This document shows positions 11,906 through 24,117 of a stretch of DNA of 64,000 nt, one piece after another. Each line of letters starts with the position of its first letter. Within the stretch, counting starts at the first letter, position 1. A program made the translations under genes and the position numbers. Under the pieces are notes generated by a model. It was not told where the DNA came from. It did no database searches and saw nothing but the letters and a program-made list of their open reading frames with translations. The DNA is from Eonycteris spelaea (Eukaryota; Chordata; Mammalia; Chiroptera; Pteropodidae): NCBI GenBank assembly GCA_003508835.1, contig PUFA01000027.1, positions 6,014,001 through 6,078,000 on the forward strand, read 5' to 3'.

Positions 11906-12663
11906 GGGATAATAAATCCAGTGTTGACAGGCTCAAACATACCATTTTTTTTTCTGTCTTAAACATACAATTACTGACAGCTATAAATTCAATGCTATTG
12001 CCTGTGATGTACCATCACATAGTCATTCATCAATGAATTTTGTGGATATTATGAGTAAACCTATTATGAGTAAAATAATATTAGCCATTACGTTTTTATC
12101 TGAGATGTCAATTACTCTATATTAAATAGATTTTGAATTAATGGTTCTGACTTATAATAATATATGTGGATTATATATATGTAGTTATATTAAGTGGAAT
12201 AAAATTACTTATGAAATATATTAAGTATGATGCATAGCAGAAAATAAATTGCTTTCATATGTTTATGCAAACTTAAATGAAAAGGTTCCTTTTATGAGTT
12301 GATAATAGTGGTATCAGTGAGAAATTCTGAATGATGATCATAATAATACTTTTGCAACCAGAAAAATCTTCACATATGTCCCTTTGCCTTTAGAGCAATA
12401 CACATGCTATTTTCACCAACTGATACATTACTTCATCAAGAGTAAGATCTAAAATTAACTTATACTTTCTTTGGTAGGAGCACAGTTTCCTTGATAAATA
12501 TTAAGGTATATATTTTGAATATTCCAAATCTAACTCTCTTAATACTATGGATGGCCTTGAAAGTCATATCCTCTTGTTACTAAAAATAAGTTTTAGGTGC
12601 AGCTAGTATTAATATTTATTATATAGACTTTCACTCTTTAGACCATGTGATGAATGTGTAATA

Positions 12664-12694
<31 letters not shown>

Positions 12695-13339
12695 TTTAAT
12701 TTTTATGCTCCACCCAAACTTCCTGTAAGTAAAGCCATTCCTTTGGCATTGCTGGACAAACTAGTCCACTAGAGCTTTTCCAGAGTTCATTGTATGGGGC
12801 AAGAAATAATCCAGCAGTCTGGTCTATGGGAACATAGTAAGTTTCCAACAAATATTTTTTAAGTCAGTGAATAGTTATGGGTTAATTATGTTTGATGGCA
12901 CAACTCAGAAACTCAAATGATTTCTTGTAGCGTTGTTTCTATGGATAATTTAGTCCTTAATACTGATTTATCAGTTTTTGGTTCAATATAATTATGAAGT
13001 TAATCTTTTAATAACTGACAAATACAATGATGTCACAACATATGAAAATCTCAATGAAATTACCGACATATCAGCATTAGTAAGAAAGAGAAAGAGGAAG
13101 CTGCTATCAATGGATATATGTTCCTGTCCTTGGCTTACAAGACCAGAGCATTCAATAGTCTTTGGAGAAGGCAAGTGGCTGTGGTGGGTGTTTTTTGCAT
13201 TATCAACGTATTTGGGGTTGGAGATGGGGTTCTAGACTAATGAACACAAAATGGTATTCAAAGAGCTTATAGATCTGTCTCCTGCCTACATGCCCCTTTT
13301 CTACTTATATTTCTGTAAAACCATATTTGTGTTTACCCA
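11906..13339. other. unassigned AT-rich DNA
   Basis: No gene recognised. The 85-codon frame at 12978-13235 on the + strand has no family resemblance. The only clear structure is the AT/T tract at 12661-12698. Confidence 0.45.
12661..12698. repeat. (AT)n then poly(T) microsatellite
   Basis: A pure AT dinucleotide run of about 26 bases followed directly by about 12 T. Confidence 0.95.
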
Positions 13340-13820
13340 AACAAACCTTACCATGTCATGGCCCTGTGCCTTGCAATTTTTTTTTCTCTCATTGTCATAA
13401 ACTCCTATTGATTCTTAATACCCATTTGCTGTGTCTATTTCTTCTATAAAGACCTTCTTGATCCTATTCTCCAAAAAGTTAAACTTTTTCTTATCTTTGT
13501 GGCATTATATTTAATATAATTTCTTACACTTATTAAACTTTATGATAAGCATGGTCAGATATTATTTTTTTCCCCAGGCTATAAGCTTATTGGCAATTTT
13601 TTATGATTGAGTATATGAAACACTCATATTTTTCCCTAAATCTATCACATATAGTTCAATATTAGCAACATAATTAGTGACATATTTATAACATATATAC
13701 ATAATATTTAATATAAAATGTATGTAAGTACATGTATTAACATTACTACCATTAGCAGCTGCTTAACATAGTCTCTGGCACAAAGTTCTCATTAAATGTT
13801 CCTAGTTGAATTAAAGGTCG
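13340..13820 (+). mobile_element. L2 3' end, sense
   Basis: The end CATAGTCTCTGGCACAAAGT followed by TCTCATTAAATGTTCCTAGT is the L2 tail. Upstream, TATAAAGACCTTCTTGATCC corresponds to the L2 stretch ending in ccttccctgacc, and CCAGGCTATAAGCTTATTGG corresponds to its tgtaagctcc segment. AT-rich expansion near 13620-13745 interrupts it. Confidence 0.65.
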
Positions 13821-15589
13821 TGAGATAAGTCTCAAATGCTGAAGCTCTTATGACATTTTTGAATTTGGAAACTGAAAGAGGTTTTTAACTCCAATTCTGG
13901 AAGAGACGTTGGTGATGCTGGTATTATATGCCTTCTTGTATTATTTTTGGTAGGATAGCAAAGCATGAAAAGAAGTGCTAACAATTGCTTTCCTAGATTT
14001 ATGAGTATTGTATTTTGTTGCCTGTTGAATTGTTATGAGCAGCTTTAACTCTCATCCAAGATGCTAATCTAGAATCTAGGTCTTAAAGATTGTTCATTAT
14101 ACCTTGGGTTCACTGTATTCATCTATATCTTAGTTTGGGTCTTTAGAGTCTGAAGATGTCCTGGACAGGACAAATAATTTTTGTTTTTTGACTGTGGTAG
14201 ATATTGGTTGATAGACAAGAATAGAAAATGTACAATAAGGTATATTTAGTTAACAGGTTAAGGGAAAATATTATTTCCTGACCTTTTCCCCTCACAGTCC
14301 ACCTTCCACATAATGATACAATTATATTTTATTTTTTTTTATAATAAGTATTTGTTAACATATATGCCCTATGGGAATTAACATTCATTACAGATTTTTA
14401 AAAAATGATTGAAAACATCCACAAAGTCTTGAAATTCTTAAAATAAATTTTTACTTACACACATATCAAAATTCTTTTGAGTATAAATGAGCATTTGCAG
14501 AAGAAGCTTTCGTACTTCTTCCTCAATATGGCTGACCCTTATTTTTTGACTCAAAAAGTTAGTAAATATCCCATGGTCTTTGCAATCAGTTGTCACTGAC
14601 AAACTTGACCTTAAAAGTATTAGACAGTATGAGAGAAGAAAATAAAATTAAAAAAGGATTTGTGTTTGTACCCAACAGCTGCTCTTATTATAAGTAAAAG
14701 TCAATGTGGTTGCTATAGAAGCTACCAAAAGATAAGCGAATGCTTTTCAATTTGCATGAGCTGTCATTAAACAACAATAAAAAAAGAAAAAACAAACTCA
14801 AATTACTAAGTATGTAATTTCTCATCCATTCATTTTTTTCAAATATTTATTAGTGATTTTTTTTCCACTTGTGATGAATAACAGAGACCAGATAGACCCT
14901 TTCACCTGAAACTTTCAAAACTGGAAACATATTTAAAAATTTTCAGTATGTCTGGCATCTTGCATTTCTTCTAATTTGATAGTTTCAATTCACAGTTGAA
15001 ACTCCCAAATCAAAGAGGTCATTACAATAATAAATTTGGGAGACATGAAAATACTTTCTGAACCCTAACTAGCAGTTGACAACAGCCTGCTATTAAAAGA
15101 TTCAACACTAGGGAGAAAGAGCTAAAGAACATAAAAGAGCTGGAAAATAAGAATCAATTTTACGATCAACCAGTTTCAAAACCATCACCATTTTTGCCAG
15201 CTCATCCTTAGTAGGACTCCTTTATTCACATGAGTAGTTGGATTTCTCATTAGAGTTTCTGTTGGTAACTCTGAATTCAATATCCTTTTGCTACAAAGAT
15301 GCTACTCAGAGAGAATGGAAAGATAAAAAAATAAATAAATAAATAAATAAGCTGAAAGCTTTTTAAAACATATGGAGTCATAATTGGTTAAAAATTGATG
15401 ACAGTAACTTATTCAGGCAGGTATGAATGTATAGTGTTTTAAGCGTCCTACTCAGTGACTCGTCTTACATATACAAGGGACAGTGGCCATGAACTAAAAG
15501 AAAGCTACAGTGTTCTATCTCCTCTGGCTTAATCTTAGCATTTTGTGGAAGCTGCTTAAAGAATCAAGAATCAAAAGAAAGTTGACTTA
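13821..15589. other. unassigned DNA, no gene seen
   Basis: I found no named repeat over about 1.8 kb other than the AAAT tract at 15326. The second half becomes less AT-rich and leads into the candidate conserved block. Confidence 0.45.
15326..15350. repeat. (AAAT)n microsatellite
   Basis: About six units of AAAT/AAATA. Confidence 0.9.
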
Positions 15590-16639
15590 GGAGCTTATTT
15601 TGTAGAGAGAGGTGGTTTAGTAGAAGCTTAGAATGGAATACAGTGGCCTTGTGTTAAGCCCTATAGCGGAGGCATCGCTAATTATTTATATCCTGCTGTT
15701 AAGCGTAAAACAGGCTTGACTGCCCTTACAACAGCTGCAATCTCACCATGTGTGCAGCACCATGAACTTTATATGTGAGCTCTCCTAAAGAGCTTTCAGG
15801 GGCATGAGGCACTACAAGCAGGTAGAATCATTGTCAGAAGAGCCTTCTGAAGAGTCCTGGTGCATCGTAGCAATTAATGCAGGTGGTATTTTAGACAAGG
15901 GAGCTAATGAGCTTTAATATGCATGCAGGTGAGGGAGTGCTGAATCAGTAGAGCCATTAATGAACCTATGACAGCCTAATTAGCTACAATTTAAAATCTA
16001 TGGAATCTAATCAGAGAAGCTGAACACTGCTGCAAATCTGTGTATGAATGAGTCTTTCTAAATACTCCAATCTGTTGCTTAGTCACTGATTGATAGTAAT
16101 TGCTTTTTTTCCTCTATTGTGTATAGGAAAATGCCCAATTTTTCTCTGATAGAGGAGGACACAACATTGAAGTTAAATGCCTAAGATGTTTACCTGCTTA
16201 AGTTTAATCAGTGGATGTTTAAAAAAAATCCAAGTAAAATTAATTTCAACTCTGAATGATTAAAAATATACGACCAACTTCGTATATATGGGATTGGCAG
16301 AGGCTTCAGAGTTGTTAATCAGCTTCAAATAGCATATCTGAAAAAGCAAGCAAAGACAGTACAACATGCAAATGCTTAAAATGCATTTATTAATCCAAAA
16401 TTTGTTTTAAAAGGACTCATTTGTGTTAGTTATTAGAGTTAACAAGGCAAAAATAGTTTTATTGAATGCTTGAAATAAATAATTTTCTGAGTTAACTCGA
16501 TAGATGAAACATCCTATTTTAAAGCAGTTAAGCTCTTCTTTCAAATATTGATAATAATTTTATGAAGGTGTGAGGTGATGCTCTTTGTAGTATCTGTTGG
16601 GTAATACTGACATGTAAAAGGTACAAGCAGTTTTTCTAC
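15590..16639. promoter_or_regulatory. candidate conserved non-coding element
   Basis: A block of about 1 kb without transposon relics or long open frames and with more mixed composition than its surroundings. It is dense in homeodomain-type TAAT cores, for example AGCAATTAATGCAGG near 15870, GCCATTAATGAAC near 15952 and CCTAATTAGC near 15976. It also has an ATGCATGC-type palindrome near 15920. This texture is typical of conserved developmental enhancers. Conservation itself cannot be seen from one sequence, so the call is inference. Confidence 0.35.
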
Positions 16640-16870
16640 TCTGACATTTCGCCCTTATATAGCACAATTCATCTGAGAACCTTAAAGAACTTTGTAAGTT
16701 CTGATTTATTGAGTCTTATAACACCACTGGAAGACAAGTCGGTGTGGCTGTCCTCGTTTTACAGTCAGCTCAACTGACCTCCATTTGCCGAAGGTCACAA
16801 GTGAGTCAGTGGAAAAAATATAAAAACAGACCCAGGAAAGCCCATTGTGCTACTCCTGTACTTTTTCCAT
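16640..16870 (-). mobile_element. MIR-family SINE, antisense
   Basis: Contains CCTTATATAGCACAATTCAT, a CTTAAAGAACTTTGTAAG segment, CCTCGTTTTACAGTCAGCTC, CCGAAGGTCACAAGTGAGTC and CAGACCCAGGAAAGCCCATT in the order of an antisense MIR-family element with its 3' extension. It is long and better preserved than the other MIRs in the window. It adjoins the candidate conserved block, which could indicate co-option. Confidence 0.72.
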
Positions 16871-17296
16871 TTGATAAATGGTGCACCTCACAATTCTGAC
16901 ATTTGAGATAAAAATCTATGTACCTAATATTTGAATATCAACTTAGGAAAAAACCTTGGACCGCAGACTTATAATTGTGAGTTATTTTCAAAGGTCGATA
17001 GCTGGTGCAACAGTATGATATCATACTTTTAACAAATGGCGAAAACTGCCACATTTCCTCATAAAGTGTTGTGTTAGATTATCCACCAGCTACTGAGGCT
17101 GAAACCTAAAGATTTTTTTTTTATTTCTGTAGGTATAAACATCTAAATTAAAGAAAGAAAGAAGAGAAGGTAGAGGAAAGGGGTGAGGGAGGATATATAT
17201 AGAGATGAAACACTTACCATACTAATAAGCACATCTACCAAAGAACTTCAGATGGGATGATTTACTAAATAGATACTGCTGACAGAATCTCTACAT

Positions 17297-17342
<46 letters not shown>

Positions 17343-18229
17343 AAAGAATGCAAAAGAACCTAGACAACTCAATTGATATGTTACAACAATTTTAGATTCT
17401 GTGCTAACACCTCTGCACATTCTTATTGCTGGTTTTTAAAAAATGTACTGCAAGGGCAATTTTATAAAATCTGGTGTTTAAATGATATTTGCTTGATACC
17501 TGTTCCAAAGGATTATTTTTGGTCAACATTATGACAATATCATATTTTCTCTTGTGTCAACCATTATGCATTAAATTCATGAACAAAATAAACTCTAAAG
17601 CAAAAAATTTTTAAACTCCTATTGATATGACAATGTTTGCGAAAATGTTTATTTTCTTTGAAACAGCCAGAATATATGTTATCAAAACTTTGGTATATTA
17701 ACTACTAAAACTTTATCCCATCCAGTGTGATACATCTTATTCTTAAATTCATCAAATTTGATCAGTTCTCTTAATTTAGTTAGCAAGACTAAACAATCTC
17801 TACATACTGTTTTGTTTTCATATGCTGTCATATAATATCGATTAATTGGAAAATGGTCTGATGTATCTTGGAATTGATTGTTATTTTTATTATTTTTATG
17901 CATATAATTATAATGTCAGAGTAATTTTTGACTAGCTCTCAATAGTTTTTTTAAATGTGGTATTATATGTATTATTAAATGCGATTATATTTGTAATATT
18001 GTACAAATATAAGACTGCCACATGCATTTCAGTGGTCTGGCAAGCTGAAGTTGGAAAATTTAATTGGAAACTATAAAGGCATTATTTGTGTTATTTCTAT
18101 AATTTGCATTTTTAAATAAAAACAAGTAAAAGCATTTATATGATTATTTTAAAGACATTCATTTAAATTACAATAATAGTAGACTTCACTTTTTAATATA
18201 AATGCCTTATAGAAATGTACACTAATTTA
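16871..18229. other. unassigned AT-rich DNA
   Basis: No named feature except the AG microsatellite at 17299. The 73-codon minus-strand frame at 17682-17903 has no family resemblance. Confidence 0.45.
17299..17339. repeat. (AG)n microsatellite
   Basis: About 20 uninterrupted AG units. Confidence 0.97.
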
Positions 18230-18505
18230 GTATGGTGTAGAGGTTAAAAATGTATTTATAGTCAGGGATTCCTGATTCCATCCCTTTTTTTCCTTTCCAT
18301 TCTCTTTTGAATAATAACCCATGTTTTATTATAATCCCTTCACAGTAGCCACCTTATCTGCGTGTTCTTAAATAGTTACTAATCTCTCTAACCTCAATAT
18401 TCTCATCTTTAGAAAGGATAACATAGTATTATCTTCAACATGTGACAAGTGGAATAATGGAAATTAAGTACCATGAAACTCGTATGTAATAAAAGCTCAC
18501 TGATG
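18230..18505 (+). mobile_element. MIR SINE, sense, split by T-rich sequence
   Basis: Starts AGTATGGTGTAGAGGTTAAA, equivalent to the MIR head (agtatagtggttaagagc), with GGGATTCCTGATTCCATCCC at the B-box region. After a T-rich insertion at about 18285-18345 it resumes with TCTAACCTCAATATTCTCAT and TCTTTAGAAAGGATAACATA of the MIR core and 3' part. The end abuts an L1 insertion. Confidence 0.72.
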
Positions 18506-20170
18506 ACTTCTACAAAACATTTAATGAAGAATTAACGTCAGTTATTCTCAAACTCTTCCAAAAAAATAAAAGAGAGAACACTTCCAAATTCATCTTATGT
18601 AGCCAGCATTGCCCTGACACTAAAGCCATAAAAGAACACTACAATAAAAGTTATAGATCAATATCCATGATGAACATAGCTGTAAAAATCCTCAACAAAA
18701 AAATAGCAAACCAAATTTAGCAATAATTAAAAAGATCATTCACCATGATCAAGTGGGATTTATTCCAAAGTTACAAGGATGCTTCAGCATCTGTAAATCA
18801 TTCAATGTGATATACCATATTAACAAAGTGAAGGAAAAAAATCACATGGTAATCTCAATAGTTGTAGAAAAACCATTCAATACTCAACATTCCTTCATGA
18901 TAAAAAAAAAAAACCTCTCAGCAATCTGGATATAGGAAAACATAACATAAAAAGGTCATATATGACAAGCATATCGATAACATCACATTCAATAATGAAA
19001 AACTGAAAATTTTTCCTCTGAGATCAGAAATAAGACAAGAAGCCTACTCTTGCCACTTTTATTCGACACAGTACTGGAAGTCCCCACAAGAGCAATTAAT
19101 AAAGAAAAAGAAATTGAAGGTATCCAAATTAGAAAAAAGTAAAACTATCTCAATTTGTAGATGACATGAAGTTATATATAGAAAACCTTGAAAGTCCACC
19201 AAAAAACTGGCAGAACATGAAAAATTAGTAAAATTACAGGATACACAATCAATATACAAAAATCAATGTGTTTCTATACTCTAAAAGCAAACTACCAGAA
19301 AGAAAAATTAAGAAAACAATATGACTTACAATTGTATTAAAAAAAAAAACCTAGAAATAAATTTAAACAAGGAGGTAAAAGACCTGTACACTGAAAGCTA
19401 TAAGGCGTTGAATAAGACAATTGAAAAAGATACAAGTAAATAAAAATATATTTCTTGCTAATGCATTGAAAGAATATTGTTAAAATGTCCATACTACCCA
19501 AAGTACAGATTCAGTGCAATTGCTATGAAAATTACAATAGCATTTTTTACAGAAATGGAATAAACAATCCTAAAATTTGTATGGAACCACAAAAGACCCC
19601 AAGTAACCTAGACAATCTTGAAAATAAAGAACAAAGCTGGAAGCATCACATTGCCTGGTTTTAAACTATATTACAAAGCTATAATTATCAAAACAATGTG
19701 GTATTGGCATAAAAACAAACACATAGATCAATGAAAAAGAATAGAGAGAGCTCAGAAATAAATTCGTGCATGAGTGGTAAATTTATGCCAAAAGAATTAA
19801 GAATATACAACAAGGAAAAATAATCTCTTTAATAAGTGATATTAGAAAAACATAATAACCACATACAAAAGAATGAAACTTGATCCTTATCTAATATTAT
19901 ACAAAGAAAATCAATTCAAATAGATTAAAGACTTGAAATAAGACCTGAAATCATAAAAATTCTAGAAGAAAATGTAGAAGGTAAGGACTTTAGCATTGGT
20001 CTTGGCAATGATTTCTTCTTTGATTCAAAACCACAAGCAAAGACAACAAAAGCAAAAATAAACAAGTAGGACTACATCAAACTACAAAGCTTCTGCACCA
20101 CAAAGGAAACCATCAATAAAACGTAAAGGCAGTTTACAAAAAATAAAATAAAATAAAATAATAATAATAA
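18506..20170 (+). mobile_element. L1 ORF2 piece with A-rich tail inside ORF2
   Basis: About 1.65 kb in sense covering the reverse transcriptase region and part of the C-terminal region of ORF2. Landmarks are CTTCTACAAAACATTTAATG at the start, the GGGATTTATTCCAAAG segment near 18758, the RT active-site region at 19151-19168, and GTATTGGCATAAAAACAAAC near 19700. The active site reads Q-F-V-D-D-M instead of the usual F-A-D-D core, and frameshifts and stops are frequent. The 5' side is truncated. The 3' side ends within ORF2, where an AATAAA at 20115-20120 is followed 17 bp later by an A-rich tail of AAAAT units. The normal 3' UTR is absent. Confidence 0.85.
20138..20170 (+). repeat. (AAAAT)n / (AAT)n tail of the L1
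   Basis: An A-rich tail with AAAAT and AAT units ends the L1 at 18506. It is probably a decayed poly(A) tail. Confidence 0.8.
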
Positions 20171-21254
20171 CTAAAATAGCAATCTAAGATATTTTAAAAA
20201 CGTTATAAAAGCATTAATTTAAAGGTTTTTCCACGCATAACTTTTTAAATTAATCTTCTCCTGATGTCTGTCCTTAACACATTTCTATCTATAAAGTGGA
20301 GTTACTTGACCCTCATTGAATACTAAACCCAGAAAGATGAGGCAACTTTGCTAAAATGAAGTGGACATTCACTGATCATGTCAGATGATCTAACTCTTGG
20401 CCCAACTCCTTGTGTTACTACTCATTGCCTTGTTTTCTTCTCTAGTTTCCTAAGAGAAGTCAGTGATCAAACTGAGACAAGGGCACAGGTATTCTCACAA
20501 ACAAGGGCACCTTAGTTCATTGTTGAAGGTCTATTGATAGTGTTAATTGTTTTTCTTTCATTTGGCACACATTTTAATTTGACAGTATCACAATAACTTT
20601 ATAAATCAGATGTATAAAAATACATTTCCAAATTGAAAAACATTTTACCAGTATTACTGAAGTCAGAAGCCATGGATATCATGAAAAATTTTATTAAAAT
20701 ACCTAACTTCTCAAAGTCTCAGAGTCTTTGTCTAACACAAAATGAAACCAAAGACATACCAGACTGCTGCTGCATGGACTTCATTTCTTTTTTTAATTTT
20801 TGCTTTGCTTGGATGTGAAGATATCCTGTGTGACTGAGCCATCTCATACTGAAGAGTCAGCACTGCTGTTGCCGTTGAAAGAGCTATATTGAGAACTTTA
20901 TTATGCTCATCTGAAAAGCAAAATCAGTGATTATGAACAACTTACAGGACAGCTGAAAGTAGTTAAATCATTTACTTGTAATACTCCCAAGATCTTAAAA
21001 TGCGACAATATATAAAACATATTCAGTTACTGCAGCACTTTTCCACTCAGATGAACCCTCTCGAATCTCTGGGAGCTTTTTATTTAATCCCTTTCTCCTG
21101 ATTCCATTGTAAAACAAGAGTATTCACAAGTAGACAGTTTTCCTACTTTTTACTTTGAAACAGGTTTAAATCTATATACTGTTTTAAATCCAGAAAAATA
21201 AGCACATTTTAACAAGAAGCTTCTTATGAGATACTTAAAAGTCCCACATTATTC
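20171..21254. other. unassigned DNA
   Basis: No named repeat or gene. The 61-codon frame at 20633-20818 matches no family I know. Confidence 0.45.
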
Positions 21255-21400
21255 TACAGATCTTGGGCAATGTGCTCAAGTCCTGGCTGAGTCACTTTAT
21301 TAGCTGCATGGCTAGAAAGTTCACTTAATCAAAAACTGACTCAGTTTCCACATATGGAAAATGGAGTATACTAGTCAAATGTACGTTACTTACTTACCAG
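21255..21400 (+). mobile_element. MIR SINE, sense
   Basis: CAAGTCCTGGCTGAGTCACT, TTAGCTGCATGGCTAGAAAG, AAACTGACTCAGTTTCCACA and ATGGAAAATGGAGT follow the MIR head-to-core order (CTGCCACTTA, then CTCAGTTTCCTCATCTGTAA, then AATGGGG). Confidence 0.75.
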
Positions 21401-21459
21401 TATAGTACTGCAGGTCAATGGTGAGATCGGAAGAAAAACAGTTTATATAATTATTAAAA

Positions 21460-21620
21460 TTTCCAGAGTCAAAAACGTGAGTTTGGATCTTGGATTTGCC
21501 ACCAATTTTTGAGTACTTTGTCAGGTTTTTAAGATTTTCTCTTTTAAACCACAGTTTCTTTTTTCTATAAAAAGAAATAATTCAGCATTTATCTTATAAA
21601 TGTTTGGATATTTAAATGAT
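21460..21620 (+). mobile_element. second MIR SINE, sense
   Basis: AAAAACGTGAGTTTGGATCT and TTGGATTTGCCACCAATTTT match the MIR B-box region, followed by a CACAGTTTCTTTTTTCTATA core. It is diverged. It lies about 60 bp after another MIR in the same orientation. Confidence 0.6.
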
Positions 21621-22739
21621 AGTATAGATTTCAAGCTGTAGACCTACAGAGAGAGACTTCTGAGCTCCATGTCTCTCTCATCTGATTAAGCATTGGAGAC
21701 CGACCTTATAGGAGTATTGTGATTTAATCATTGTCTTGGCTTTCACTGCATCAAGATGTCTGGCAGCAGTTATGTCAATCTTTTTGGCTGGGACTCATAT
21801 CCAGTGCCCTTATAATAAATTTAGAGAATTAGTCCATGTGTCATATCTCTTTATACTACCAGAATTCCCAGCCTCCTAGATCCATCATAATCTCCTTGTT
21901 CTTATTGTTCATCTCCCCCTTCTCCCTCTCTTCTCCTTTCCTTCCTCTCCCCAGCCTCCTCCCCGTTCCTTAATCTGAACACCCACTAATTAACCCCAAT
22001 TTTTAGGTTTTGCAAACCTTCCCAGTGTCTTCTCAAACACACCATCTGTCATTAGGCAGAGATGTGATGTTGGTCCTTTTCTACAATGCTATTTCCAAAT
22101 TACCTTTTCCTCCTCGATTGAAAACTCCTAACCCTAAAATTCTTTATCCTTACCATAATCTTCACATCACTGAATTGATTGCATTTTCATTCATCATTAG
22201 CCCTACTCTCAATGCATATTTATCCATATCCAGCTATATTTCCATGATATATCACAATGAACACTTTCTTACATCCATCCCCTTGCTCCATTCTCCCTGT
22301 CATATATCCCTGGATTCATCTTCTTGATGTCTGCACCTGTGCAGATGCAGTAAGCCAGACCAAAAATAAAGTATGTTGACTGGTCTCACTTTAAAATAAT
22401 TTCCATAAATCTCAAATAGGCATCCACATTGTTCTATATGCCCATTAAATTTCTCTGTTTATACTTTTACCCCCCAAAATGATCATTTAGACTTTCTAGG
22501 TCATTAACTCTCTACCTTACTCATATGTATATCACTCACATATACTGATACATTTGAGCACACACAGACTTTGAGCCAATGAACTGGTTTTCATTTTTCT
22601 TCAGGAAAGAGAGGTATTACTACATAAGCTCCCTCACCTTTCCATTATCAAATCTATCGATTTCCCAATATCCTTATTCATTTTTTCCCTTCCCTCCATT
22701 TATGTGGGATAAAATGTCCCTGACCCTATAAAACCTCTT
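21621..22739. other. unassigned, pyrimidine-rich on the + strand
   Basis: A C/T-rich tract at about 21890-21970 stands out, and an AATAAA occurs at 22365. The 105-codon frame at 22010-22327 has no recognisable domain. The region could hold an old LTR or more L2, but I cannot support either. Confidence 0.4.
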
Positions 22740-22845
22740 TGCCTTTTCAAGGTTTTCTTTTATTCGTACACTTAAACTTCAACAACATTACAGGTTGATA
22801 GCCTCAATTTTATCTCCAGACCTGACTAATGCTATGTGAGTAGCT
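22740..22845 (+). mobile_element. L2 segment 1 of 3, sense
   Basis: The AACATTACAGGTTGATAGCC segment followed by TTTATCTCCAGACCTGACTA corresponds to the L2 ORF region (tatgctgatgactcccaa, then tatatctccagccctgac). It is separated from the next L2 segment by another ancient element. Confidence 0.6.
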
Positions 22846-22849
22846 CACT

Positions 22850-23095
22850 TTGAATTAGGTGGCTTTCCCCCTATAGGTCTAGTTACAGCCTAATGCATAC
22901 GCACACACTGCCTGATGGAAATTTCTCTATGTTGTCTAATAGCTGGGAGTCATGTTATACTAGGTATGCAGTCATACAGAGCCTTGTGCTTAGGAAGGTC
23001 CCATACTTGGTTTACTGTTCTGCTGTACCATTTCAAAATTCTTAGTATTTTATGAACTAGGGCCCCACATTTTCAATTTATGTTTGAGTCCACAA
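22850..23095 (-). repeat. unnamed ancient repeat inside L2, antisense
   Basis: The right half, about 22975-23095, contains AGCCTTGTGCTTAGGAAGGT, TTGGTTTACTGTTCTGCTGT and AGGGCCCCACATTTTCAATT. It is the complement of the element at 52944-53045. I remember this GGGCCC-containing sequence as a dispersed mammalian repeat but cannot name it safely. The left half is not identified. L2 continues on both sides. Confidence 0.5.
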
Positions 23096-23818
23096 GATAA
23101 GAAGACAGTCCTACTAATAGGTACCTGAAATTAAATATGGCCAAAACAGAAGGCTTAATTTTTATCTACCAAGCCAATTATTCTTATATTTATCCTATTT
23201 TTTATAACTGCCAACAGTATCAGTTTAGCTGCTCAGGTGAAAATCTAGAAGTCACATTGGATGCTTTCTTCTTTTCAACTTTCAATATGTCAAAGAGGTC
23301 TTTCTGTTCTGCATCCACATTTTATCCTATTGTTGTATAAAATATGCCCAATTTTTTCATTACAACCAACAGAAAGAGATTAGTTGTACTGGATATTGCA
23401 ATATCTTTCTAACTTATTCCCTTTCCACTCTTAAATTCTCTTCTCTGTTCACCACAAAGCAGCCAGAAACATCCATACAAAATGTAAATCAGACAATATA
23501 TTATGACTCTCGTTAAAATTCTTCTGCTTTCCCACTAATTTAAAATGAAAGGAAAATTACTTTTTATTACCTGCATTATTTGTCATTGACTAACTTTTTG
23601 CCATCATTAATTTCTATTCTTATTTTCTTTCACCATGCACCAACCACAAAGGCCATCTTTCTATTCTATGAATATAAGCTAACTTGTTTTGGGGTTGGGG
23701 CATTTTTATTTGCTGGTCTCTTGGTGTGAAATGCTCTTTCTCTATTATGTGCATGTCTGTCTCTATCTTGTCCTTCATATCTCATTTTAAATAATAGCCA
23801 TTCAAAGAGATCTTCCCA
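23096..23818 (+). mobile_element. L2 segment 2 of 3, sense, ORF remnant
   Basis: Landmarks in L2 order are TATGGCCAAAACAGAAGGCT near 23138 (consensus aacatgtccaaaactgaa), CTAGAAGTCACATTGGATGC near 23247, the ACAAAGCAGCCAGAAACATC segment near 23454, and AAATCAGACAATATATTATG. The copy then runs into CAAAGAGATCTTCCC near 23804, equivalent to the L2 gaggccttccc stretch. A 67-codon frame at 23137-23340 is a remnant of the L2 ORF. An L1 insertion interrupts the element here. Confidence 0.8.
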
Positions 23819-24117
23819 TATCTGTTCCATTGTTCTGTCTGTCTGCTTTTCCACCAAAATCAGGCTGTTTTGATTATTATCACTTTGTCGTATAATTTGA
23901 AGCCAGGCAGTGTGATACTTCTGGCCTTGTTGTTTTATTTATTTTTTTTCTTTTTTTCCACTCAGAATTATTTTGACTATTTGGGGTCTTTTCTGATTTC
24001 ATATAAATATAATATTTTTTGTTCTATTTTTTTTAAATGCTATTGGGATTCTGATGGGTTGTACTAAATTTGTATATTGCTTTGGGTAATATGACCATTT
24101 TAAATATATTAATTCTT
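23819..24117 (-). mobile_element. inverted 5' part of a twin-primed L1
   Basis: The + strand reads antisense L1 ORF2: CTGTTTTGATTATTATCACT near 23865, AGCCAGGCAGTGTGATACTT near 23901, the TTTTGACTATTTGGGGTCTT segment, and GTATATTGCTTTGGGTAATA near 24073. In L1 coordinates its left end is next to the start of the sense part that follows. That is the layout expected when 5' inversion happens by twin priming. Confidence 0.85.

Noticed and set aside
22010..22327. 105-codon frame on the + strand
   Set aside because: No domain recognised; it lies in pyrimidine-rich sequence that lowers the stop frequency. It has no exon-like context.
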